Positions 27,880 through 38,800 of a stretch of DNA of 46,304 nucleotides are shown piece after piece; within the stretch, counting starts at the first letter, position 1; each line of letters opens with the position of its first letter. The position numbers and the translations under genes were made by a program. The notes under the pieces were generated by a model. It was not told where the DNA came from. It ran no database searches and worked only from the letters and a program-made list of their open reading frames with translations. The stretch comes from Lingula anatina (Eukaryota; Brachiopoda; Lingulata; Lingulida; Lingulidae). Location of the stretch: assembly GCF_001039355.2 (NCBI RefSeq), contig NW_019775447.1, forward strand, positions 1,009,093-1,055,396. The letters run 5' to 3'.

Positions 27880-30598
27880 AAAAAGGTATGTTTGCTTATT
27901 AACTGAAAGAAAAAGCATATTTTGAGTTTGTTCACAAAAATTTTGTTTCCGAAGTATTTTAATAAATGTAGATGTAATTTTAGTACAAATTAGAGGATGG
28001 TATGATAATGATTTTTAATGTTACGCTTGCCAAATTAGGTGGGGTGCAAGCAGCTGGTTCCATGTTGAAAGATATTGTCATCATAATTATGCAGGCTAAG
28101 TTTTCCTATCTGTCAACTTTCTCATTTGAATTAGAAATAACTACATATTTTGGTGTCCTTTTTGGAAATAATTTTGAACCAAATTTCATTTTATTTAGCA
28201 GTTATCCATAGAATACACATTTGAGACACTTAATTTTGCAGATGTTTTAGCAGGAAACGTTTGTATCATGCATGCCTGATCCAATGATGCATCATATACT
28301 CTTATCTAATAACATACCTCATTAACGAAAATGTGTCGTGCTTTATTTAGGGATTGGTGTGGCTGTACATGTTAAAGAGCATTTGTAGTGCATATTGAAG
28401 TACAGGGATGGCCAAGTATATTTTGAATATAATGATAAGTTTTTTATGAGTCTTACATATTTCAGCTGATGTAATAAACCTTTAGTAACAGTTTTATTAT
28501 TATTATTTTTATTATTATTTTTTTTTTTTACACGTACATTCTTACACGTACATAGCTTTTAAGGAAAAAAAATAGACATCCATTTGGACCTTGTCATTTC
28601 GTAGAAAACATTTTAGTTGGGTATCATGGAATACAATTACTTCTAGACTTAATTATATACAGACACTGCGTGTATCTGTATATATATTCTGGTCGCTGTG
28701 GCAATCTGATTTGTTGTCCTTGCAATCCGACTCATCTGCTATTCACCCTAAAACTGCCAAACCATATCAGATCGTTTTTACAAAAATTATTGATTTATTC
28801 ATGTGTTAGCCTTTGAGCCAAACTTTTTAAACTTCAAGTAGATCTATGCTGATTGGCTTTATGTGGTAAAAATGCAGGTTCCTTTCAAAAATCGACATAA
28901 TTGGATTTATAAAAAAAAGTTATTAATTACTGCAATAGGCCCCTATGCCTGCTTATGTGAAAGTGAAACGAGGGTGACTTTGTTTTGCTAAATATCTGTA
29001 TATTTCCCACATTTGCTGTCTAGTATTTCATTTTATCCCACAACAACTATTCAAACGGCAGAAGCTTTTACTAGAGTAGTCATGCCGAAAGTTTTTTTAA
29101 TTAAATAGCACAACATTTTGAATATGCAGGATAATGTGCAAAAATTAACCGACCCCTCTGATCACGAAAGGAAGCCGTTGAAGGGGTCCCCGACAGATAA
29201 CATTTCCCGTTCCAATTGGTCTCGTAAGAGCAACTATTTAAAAATGGAAATTACTAATTTGATATTGAAAATGATTATAAAAAATTGTTTGTACGGATTT
29301 TCCGCCAACTTTTCTCTCAATCTCCGATATTTTCCCACCTGAATGAATTAAACTACTGACTTCGATCCCTCCCTGCATGGATTCGACGTTTTATAACATT
29401 TCTTATTTAGTTTGAAATGACTGGCTTGTCATTTTCCCGTAGATCGCTATGCACGATCTTCTTGTACATTTAAAAGGAAATGAGGCACTTTGGCTCGAGA
29501 GATTTTATCATTTTTAATAATAAATGTCTTACACGGAAATGATATGTGGCTTTGCATGGCCGTTTGAAGGATACATAGGCGGCCGCGGAAAATACGACTT
29601 TTGGGCGATTTCAAGCGCGAATGGTATACCTAGTAGCTTAAACGTTTCAAGATTTACACACGGGGATGCACTAACTCGAGTAATTGTGAAGGGTAAAACG
29701 GTCATTGACAGATCGAGTGAAAAGACTGATGGTTATAGAAATAAAATTTAGTTAATCAGTGGATAATATAGTGGTAATATTTTTGTTTAGCGTCTAAATC
29801 CATAAAGTATTCAGTACATTTCACAGCATAAAATCTAATCTATAGATGAAAAATTATATCCTTGATTAATGAACGCAAAAAGAAAAATAAACCAGAACTG
29901 GACGTCTAAATTGATAAGATGGGTAAGGTAGTTTTACTAGAAACGCCACCGCTTAGACTAGAGACCGCACCGATGTTCTTAACATTGTTAATTTTTCTAA
30001 AGCAATATCAAAGTTTCAGTTGTAGCATATCTTTTTAAATGGCTTATTTTCATAGGTAAAGGTGAGACTTACTAATGGTAAACGATGAAAAACACATCTA
30101 GTCTTTCAGACCTGTGTTGAGATCTTTCATATATTCGGGCCTATATGAACGGCATGAATGGTTCTGAAGCGACAGTCATTAAAATCTGCCAGTTACCTCG
30201 GCATTACGTCATCTGTATTATGTCCTTAACAATGTGTTAATTGTTCAAGATTACGACTTAAGCAGTTTGTTGGCCATACCTGTATACTGGACGAGTCGGA
30301 GGCGGCGCAAAAGAGTAAGATACAGACATTGTAAAACGTTTGCAATCAACTGGAGACGGATTCTCTTGATAAAGTTTAAGGTAGATTTTACGAAAAATCT
30401 AAGTATGCAATATTGAAGTGCTTATGCTTATACTCGTTGATAACTGCATTGTGACAGACAGGTAATGAGACCGGATATTCGAAGTGCGGCGACAAGACCA
30501 CTTGTCTTCGCTAAGATGGTGAAGTAGACGTCAGGACCTGCCAGATTAATGTGCGACATTCAGAAGATCACTAGCTGCTATTCTTGTGATATGGATTT
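27880..30598. other. Intergenic region upstream of the EGF-CFC gene
   Basis: 2.7 kb with an (ATT/TTA) and poly-T tract near 28494-28529 and no recognised gene. A 75-codon plus-strand frame at 29524-29751 (MSYTEMICGFAWPFEGYIGG start) lies in slightly more GC-rich sequence but has no motif I recognise. The last 200 bases before 30599 are less AT-rich, include a hairpin GACAAGACCACTTGTC (30491-30506), and probably hold the promoter and leader of the EGF-CFC gene. Confidence 0.55.
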
Positions 30599-32955
30599 AT
30601 GGCGGAGGTGTCGAAAATAAGGCAAGTGTGTTCTTCATAAAAAAATGCTGTTTAACCAAAAACAAGTTTTCGTCTTGCGCGTGGGGAAACCTTTAAAATT
30701 CAAAGGCTATATTCAAGATCTCAGTCTTATAGAAAAAAAAAAAGAAAAGGAGAAAAGAAACGAGTGGACAAAGGAAACGTATGGCAGTCAATCAAGTCTA
30801 TCCCCTTTCCACGTGCATTTTGTTTTTGTGGGCTCATTGGTTTCTATGATTATTTTTCTTTAACGGGTGTGGTAAAACTACGTGGGTCCTAGGTAAATGC
30901 TACTTTAACTTGTTAATTTTATTCACATTTTTTCAGCTTGTTTTTATGGTTGGTGTTCTTCGGTATGTTTCTTACGGATATTGTAAAAACACTGGATATC
31001 ACCCCGCTAACTCGATCATGGGCAGCAAACGTGTCGTCTTCTGATAACGAAACTACGAAGACTGGTGAGTTTTTTTTTCTTAAATAATCGTACGTTACGT
31101 AAAGTGTGTTCCAAGTTGCAAACTCTACGTATTTACGCGTATTCTACGTATTGTTTAAGACAGACTCTCAATGTTTACAGATGTTATTGTATTTTAAACA
31201 ATTAGACGTTAGGCAATAAATCTACGCATTTTGAGGTCTGTAATGTTGGCAACTCTGCCGTTCAAGAATAAATGGCATTCAACTATCGTTGAAATTTGGT
31301 CATCTATTATACGGCGGTATATGCAGCGAAAACATGAGTTTTCTTCACACTGTGGAGTCATATATTGTTTTTATGCTAGTTTCAAAACATTGGTCTACAA
31401 AGGCCTATGATTAATATTTTTGTATAATTTCATGAAAGTGACATTTTCCACTTGATTTGCCTGAATTGTGATCCCCTTGCTAGGAGCCCCCGAATTTCTA
31501 TTAATTCTTATTGAGGAAACGCACCTCGTTACCTCGTTAACGGATTTAAAGCAATCGGCTGTATAGCTCAATAAGACGGGCTTACCTTCTTTAAATGGCA
31601 ATTACATAACATTTGCGCAAAGTACGGGGGCCAATTCAGGTGAAATCTGTTGTACAAATGTCGGGAAAACAAAGGAAATATTGACTGAAAATTATTAACA
31701 TTTTACTGGCATCTGACTACTGTAGGTGGTGAAACAATTCCAGGTTTTATTTTTATTTTTATGTTTTCTGTCCTTATTCCAAGCTGGTGTGTTTGTTGGC
31801 ATTTTAGATATCCCATTTTAGATTTTGTTTTGATAACTTAAAATCTTGACAAATCGGCTCTTTATCACATCTAATGTTGTAGGGCCTCATATACTGAAGA
31901 CCAACTACCGTACCGACTGCTGTGAAAATGGCGGGATCTGCGTTTTGGGCAGTTTTTGCAAATGTCCAAAGTGAGTTTTCTTTTTAGCTAAAATGTTCTG
32001 CATTGGCTTTTTATTGAAAGATGGTATATTATAAGACAGTTTGTCATAGAACATGATGAGATCAGTGTTGATTGTGTAGTGTAAAGAGGACGTTCGTCTT
32101 CGTTGACACCCTCGTTGACACCTTCATTCGTCAACATTACAGGAAATATCACGGTCGCTACTGCCAGCACAAACATCGTCGTCGTCCCTGTGGCGATACT
32201 GAACACAGGGAATGGGAACAGGTGAGCTGTAATATGTGCTACTGTTACGATGGAATCCTAACTTGCTTGCCGCAGGTCTATGACGACGTTGAGAATTGTG
32301 GTGAGAATTTATTTTTATCTAATAAACTTGTTACAGTCTGTGTAAAATGTTATTAAAAACTTTTGCTTTATGTTTAAAGTAATATTGAAGAAATTAATAT
32401 GTTTTATGGACAAAAACTGATATAAAAGTTACTACAAAAACTTCAGTTTTGAGCATAATGTATTTATGGCATCATGAATTTTATCAGGTTCATCCAATGT
32501 GCAATATTTTTTTATAATAATGAAATACTTAAAAAAAAAAATTATCAATTTTTCATCAGTAATCAAGGCTTTTTTTTTTCATTATAAATATTTAAAAACT
32601 TTTTTTCCAAAATTAAGAAATTATATTGAAATTATCTATTTTATTGGATCATTATCTAAATAACAATAAAGATGTAAGTAATATGAGTGAATGGATGGAC
32701 TACTAAGAAAGGATGCTTTTGGTGTGACATTTTTTTTTTTTTTCAATAAAATTTCATATTTCAGATAAAACCAAAACAAAGATATTTATCAAAGATTTTC
32801 GTCTAGAATGGAGGGAAAAAAGAAAGGAGCTAAAGGCCAAAGGGATGTGGGACAGTCACAAGGGTCGACCAAAGATATCTGCAGCAAATAATGCTAAATC
32901 TTTTAGCAAACTTCTATTAGCAGCCTGCATTTATTTCATGTGCCAAATGTTATAA
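30599..32955 (+). CDS. EGF-CFC family GPI-anchored co-receptor (Cripto/Cryptic/oep type)
   Basis: In vertebrates the family binds Nodal/GDF ligands and the type I receptor ALK4/7 at the cell surface. Five exons: 30599-30621, 30937-31064, 31883-31970, 32143-32300 and 32765-32955; 195 residues in continuous phase. Residues 1-28 form a signal peptide (SLFLWLVFFGMFL). Two N-glycosylation sites, NVS and NET, follow. The EGF-like domain, C63-C87, reads CCENGGICVLGSFCKCPKKY. The CFC domain, C96-C132, reads PCGDTEHREWEQVSCNMCYC and onward to ENCD. All 12 cysteines align with Cripto, and His101/Trp104 match the ALK4-contact pair H120/W123. Ile69 replaces the O-fucosylated Thr88. The C-terminus (LLLAACIYFMCQML) is a GPI-attachment signal. 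Exon 1 is the least certain: it needs a GC donor (AAG|GCAAGT), but phase and signal peptide agree. Confidence 0.92.
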
Positions 32956-33372
32956 AACATTCTATACCGTTAACAGTCTGAGAAATTATCAGCATTATTA
33001 AAAGCTACCACAATGCCCAATAGTTATCATATTTCATATACATCAAAGCAGATCATAATATCTTGCCAGGGATAATTGAAATGGTGGGCAAGCTTCAAAG
33101 GTAAAGACCAGAAGCAGTTCAAGTGGGCTTCAATGTAGGGCATTTGTGAAAATGATAAGAATATATTTTCAAATATTATTATTCTTGTACGAGCAGCAAT
33201 GTTTTAAAGACTTAGCTGCCCCATGGTTTATACATGTCAATGAAATGCCTATCAATGAGATTCTCTCCATTCAGTGCAATATAAATTCACATTACTAAAT
33301 GCTATGGTATTATTAATGTCAACTTCAGTAGTGTTCATTTTCTTTTAATTGACAATTCATATATAAGTGATT
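32956..33372. other. EGF-CFC gene 3' UTR and downstream DNA
   Basis: AT-rich, non-coding; no features seen before the duplicated block. Confidence 0.6.
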
Positions 33373-34414
33373 CACACTGGTTATTAGAGACACTGATGCA
33401 CATTGTTATTCTTTGAAGCAGAGTGGTATTGTAGTATTTTTGTTTTATTACAAATGTGTCATGAAGCCACAATCTCTTCAATTTTGTTCTCTTGACTTTA
33501 ACTCCGAGTGAAACATGCAATCTTCAGCACTGGTAAAAACTAGAAAATGACTAGTAACATTTGTTTTTAATGCTTCAAATGCACAATATAAAATGTGTAG
33601 CATTCACAATGCTGATCATGAATGTCTTGCTGGCAAATTTATGGCTCACAGCATAATTGTTGTTCCACAGACATAATTGTCAGCTTTGTTCATCCTTTGT
33701 TCATCCAGAGTAATATATTTGTATGTAGGGTATAGTTTCAAACTATATCATATAATTTAGGTACATTATTATTTCAAGTTGAATCCTTTACTAAATGAAC
33801 AGCATGATTGAACACAATCAGAACCCAATGTATTATATATTAGCATGTATTATGCAAAATAAATTATCTTCATCTCCACCACAATATGTGAGAGCCAAGT
33901 CATGATACTGTTATATGCCATGATAATCCCTGTTTATAGCAAGATAACTTGTACATCAGCTGCGAAAGAGATGTCTGGCCATGTAATAAGGTTACAAGTA
34001 CACTTAGAGAGCATATTCTCCTTAACACAGTAAAAATTTGGCAATGACCAAAGAGTGGAAACTAGCAATTAATCATTAAATGACCCTGTTAAGCCCAGGG
34101 GATTCCATTGATTCTCAGACATAATATCTGAGCTAAAAAGCTGTCAATCTTGCAAAAATAAATAAATAAATAAAATATTAAAGATGGATCACTAAAATAG
34201 AATGCCCCATGTGAAAATGTCTTTCGTCATCAGCTGTGATCCAATCAGAGAACTTGCATTTTTAAATCCCTTCCTGGTTGTCATGTTTTTGCATTTCCAA
34301 TTAACCTTTTCCAAAGCATTTCTTTATGATATACAACAATACAAAGATACTATGTATCAGTATTATCATATTTTTGCAATAACCCCAATAATCCCTACAA
34401 AAGGCAAGATAGAA
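33373..34414 (+). repeat. Copy A of a near-identical 1.04 kb direct duplication
   Basis: Begins CACACTGGTTATTAGAGACA and ends AAAAGGCAAGATAGAA. It recurs at 34705-35755. Differences are few: TTTTTGTTTTATTAC versus TTTTTTTATTAC, an AAGAGGTAGC-containing indel, and AATAACC versus AAGTGTTCAAACC, plus single substitutions. It lies in the non-coding region between the convergent EGF-CFC and DBT genes. Confidence 0.92.
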
Positions 34415-34537
34415 CTAGAGGATCAGAGAGGCGATACCGCCTCCGAATATTGTACCACCAGCTGGAGCAAGCGCATTCGTATAGACCCCCACATATACAA
34501 AATAAGGAACACAGCCACCAGTCTTGTGCTTGACAAG
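34415..34537 (-). CDS. Candidate terminal exon of an unidentified gene
   Basis: On the minus strand, a good acceptor (TTGCATTTTTACAG) is followed in frame 0 by 40 codons and TAG. The peptide is hydrophobic and Gly-rich, with KTGGCVPYFVYVGVY and APAGGTIFGGGIASLIL, suggesting a membrane segment near a C-terminus. The other two frames also remain open for most of the stretch, so the frame is uncertain. I do not recognise the protein. It lies in the unique DNA between the duplicated blocks, next to the single N, so it may belong to a gene on a misjoined contig end. Confidence 0.3.
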   Translation of the reverse strand, partial: LVKHKTGGCVPYFVYVGVYTNALAPAGGTIFGGGIASLIL

Positions 34538-34702
34538 CTGTAAAAATGCAATCAACAAGAATTTTCAAAATATGCAAAAAATATATATATTACTAAAAAT
34601 GGTATAATCAAAGTTAAGTTCATCGTAAGGTATGTCAAAGGTCAATTCCAAGGTCACAGTAAATTGTCAGTATATGACTTCCTATTCAACTTCAATAGTA
34701 AC

Positions 34703-34703
34703 N
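34703..34703. other. Assembly gap (single N)
   Basis: One ambiguous base sits exactly where copy B of the duplicated block starts, marking a contig join. Confidence 0.95.
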
Positions 34704-35755
34704 CCACACTGGTTATTAGAGACACTGATGCACATTGTTATTCTTTGAAGCAGAGTGGTATTGTAGTATTTTTTTTATTACAAATGTGTCATGAAGCCAC
34801 AATCTCTTCAATTTTGTTCTCTTGACTTTAACTCCGAGTGAAACATGCAATCTTCAGCACTGGTAAAAACTAGAAAATGACTAGTAACATTTGTTTTTAA
34901 TGCTTCAAATGCACAATATAAAATGTGTAGCATTCACAATGCTGATCATGAATGTCTTGCTGGCAAATTTATGGCTCACAGCATAATTGTTGTTCCACAG
35001 ACATAATTGTCAGCTTTCAAGAGGTAGCCCTTTGTTCATCCAGAGTAATATATTTGTATGTAGGGTATAGTTTCAAACTATATCATATAATTTAGGTACA
35101 TTATCATTTCAAGTTGAATCCTTTACTAAATGAACAGCATGATTGAACACAATCAGAACCCAATGTATTATATATTAGCATGTATTATGCAAAATAAATT
35201 ATCTTCATCTCCACCACAATATGTGAGAGCCAAGTCATGATACTGTTATATGCCATGATAATCCCTGTTTATAGCAAGATAACTTGTACATCAGCTGCGA
35301 AAGAGATGTCTGGCCATGTAATAAGGTTACAAGTACACTTAGAGAGCATATTCTCCTTAACACAGTAAAAATTTGGCAATGACCAAAGAGTGGAAACTAG
35401 CAATTAATCATTAAATGACCCTGTTAAGCCCAGGGGATTCCATTGATTCTCTGACATAATATCTGAGCTAAAAAGCTGTCAATCTTGCAAAAATAAATAA
35501 ATAAATAAAATATTAAAGATAGATCACTAAAATAGAATGCCCCATGTGAAAATGTCTTTCGTCATCAGCTGTAATCCAATCAGAGAACTTGCATTTTTAA
35601 ATCCCTTCCTGGTTGTCATGTTTTTGCATTTCCAATTAACCTTTTCCATAGCATTTCTTTATGATATACAACAATACAAAGATACTATGTATCAGTATTA
35701 TCATATTTTTGCAAGTGTTCAAACCCCAATAATCCCTACAAAAGGCAAGATAGAA
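34704..35755 (+). repeat. Copy B of the 1.04 kb direct duplication
   Basis: Same sequence as 33373-34414 apart from small indels. On its right it runs into the DBT 3' flank, so it probably includes DBT 3' UTR sequence on the minus strand. See the finding on a likely assembly artefact. Confidence 0.92.
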
Positions 35756-35846
35756 TAAATAGATATTTTTTCTTTATATCCGACAAATTCTGTCACTTAT
35801 TCACTAGTTGTGAGCGTCATTTGTGTAGCTGCCACTTGCACACATC

Positions 35847-38800
35847 TCATTTCAAATCCAATATCATGCTGGCAGGGTTTTCCAAGTAACTTTTCCATAA
35901 ATTTGAGTATCTCGCCATTGTGGCGCCATCTACCACCCTGTGATCAGCTGACCAGCTCACCTGCATGATGTGTGCCTTTACCACTTTGTCTTGAGCATCA
36001 AAACGGGGCAACACCTATGACAAAACAAATATAACTATACATTTACTTTTTTGGTGAGATAAAGAAATGTTATTCACTTTATACTATACCTCATCATTAT
36101 AACGTTTAAAAAATTATCGAAAAGAAGGTATTTTAATCCAAGAAGAGGTTTTATATCATGGATTGTCTTGCCTGTATTTTTCCTAAAGCACCTATAGCAA
36201 CTTGTGGAGGCAGTAACACTGGTTTGGCATATGTACCACCAATCTGTTGACAGAAAACAAAACACATATTCTAATTAAAATACATTTACAACAAAGTGCA
36301 CAATTAATATTTCTCTCATTCTTGAAGTCAACATTACATCAAATCTTAAATTAAAGCCACAAACATGTCTTGCAAGGACAGTGTGTGAATGAGTTACCGC
36401 ACTACTTAAAAAAATTCTCTCCTGAACATCAACCAAATAACAAGAAATTTACTTACAACACCTATATTTGAGAGAGAAAAAGTGCCCCCAGCCAGATCAT
36501 CCTGCCCTAACTTTCCTTCTGCCCCAAGCACCATTAGTCTGTTTAACTCTGTGGCCACTTGGAATGTGGTCAGTGCCTGGACATTCTTTATGTTTGGAAC
36601 AAGGAGTCCAGCTGGGGTGTCCATGGCTAGACTGATGTTATGCGATGCCTGAAATGTAAATCATTAAAATCTTTTAAAAATGTCCATTATACTAACATAT
36701 AAAATGCTACTATAATTATTAATATAAACAAAATATCTTAAATATTTGAATCAATCTAAACAAGACATGTTAAAAGCTTAGATGAGAGGAAAAAATTGTG
36801 TAAAAAGATTATTAATAATTTACAAACCTTATGTATAACACTTTTCACAATTATCATCTACATGTGCATTTAATGAGGGAAACTGTAGTAGAGCCAATGA
36901 AGCTGCCTGAAATGAACAAAAGAAATAGGCAATTTAACCATGAATTCATCCCCTTTCCAGTGCAGGAGTAGATCAAATAAAACTTGTATTTACATCACTT
37001 AAACACTTTTTCCATAATATCTGAATTAATGCATTTTTTTTTTCAATTTTCATCTAAATTCCACATACATAACACATTAAACCAGGTCTCAGAAAAGATG
37101 CAAATTATTTTTAGGAAAGGAAATAAAGTAGCATGATATTATAATAAAACAAATAATTAACCTTAACAAAGACAGGCATGAAGGAGAACTTGACTCCCCT
37201 TTGCTGAACAGCAGCTTTCACAGTCTCCCTTAAAGAAATCAGTGCTGACAAGTCCACTTCATCACAATATCCAAAGTGTGGGATGGAATTGGCTGCTACC
37301 ATGGTCTTCACCATAGCCTTACGCACGCCCTTCACTGGGACCTTAGTATCTTCACCAATGACTTGTGGGGGGACGTACACTGGAGGGGGTGTAGGGGTAG
37401 CAGAAGGGGGTGGGACAACAATCTCTGGGGTGAATGCAGGGGGTGGTGGTTTAGGGGGTGTGGAGATTGGAGCTGCTGCTTCTGTAGAACAGACAAAAAT
37501 GGACTTTTAAATTATCAAAATACCTGTGCCTTATACAATGTGGTATCTATCAGACAAATATGTATCATTACATTTTTTTTAGATTTTCTTATTGTACAAT
37601 TTATCTAATGAAGATGCACATATAAGCACACTTTTCATTAAAACAGTGTAAATGTTTTCATTCTTTCTGGATATCAACTATGATACCTTTTCCAGCTTTT
37701 TTGTCTTCAATATATTTAAGTATATCTTCTTTTAATATCCTTCCTTCTTTTCCAGTTCCAGGAACATCACTTAATTTCACCTGTAGCAATAATCACAAAA
37801 TTCTGATCAGTGTATTATTTTCTTGCAGTCAAAGATTATGCTGACTGTTTATTTGCTTTCAACAATGATAAGAAATTGCCATTAAAAACAATAAAACATT
37901 TAATCCATGCGGGCAGTACTCTTCATCCATCCCCACAACAAAAATTCACCTTTTTCATCCATTCAAACATCTGTATCCAAATGCAAATTTTACTTTTTGG
38001 TAGGTTTGTAAAGGCACATTTATTAAAGTCTCATACTTTGATAGAATATCTTATTTTTACTACTTACACTGTGTTCTTGAGCAATTCTTCTTACTGCTGG
38101 TGTAGCAAGCACCTTGTGACCCTTAACCTCTTGCATGGTGTATTGGTCACCTGATGACACCTCCACATCATCCTGGTCCTCTAACTGACCAATGTCTTAC
38201 AAATGTAAAAAAGATATTACAAAAGCTTAACCTCAACAAATCTTTATTTCATTTGTACATTGTAATAAAATAGAGACTAAAATATATCCAATATGTATAA
38301 CACAAATATGTGGCATGAGATCACTAGAGAGAGTTTAAGCATCACAAGACAGTAGCTATAAGAAAACATGATAATTTATAAAGAGAAAAAGATGGACAGA
38401 CAGACAGACACATACACACTCAAAAATCTAATTTAATATAGACTCTGATATGAGATCACTAGAGAGAGTTTTAGAATCACAAGACAGTATCTATAAGAAA
38501 AGATAATTTATATACACACATTCAAAATTCAATTTACTATACCCTCAGCTTCCCCCTGCAATTCTATATCAACAAGAGGTTTCCCCACATCTGCTATGTC
38601 ATCCACCTCATGGTAGATCTTCTTTATCACCCCATCATAACGGCTGGTGATGGTCACTGAAGCCTTGTCACTCTGTACCTCACAGATACTGTCAAACTGG
38701 TTCACTTGGTCCCCTACACTCACAAACCTAGACAATACAGCAAGACAGCATGATTACAACAATTCACTTGGCCCGCAATTAAACTGGTTTCTTTGGTCCT

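Noticed and set aside
29524-29751. 75-codon plus-strand frame in slightly GC-rich DNA
   Set aside because: No recognisable domain, no splice-consistent neighbours and no way to show coding potential from one sequence; mentioned only within the intergenic entry.
34202-34543. 113-codon and 73-codon plus-strand frames in the duplicated blocks
   Set aside because: Compositionally ordinary, without domains, and disrupted by indels between the two copies.
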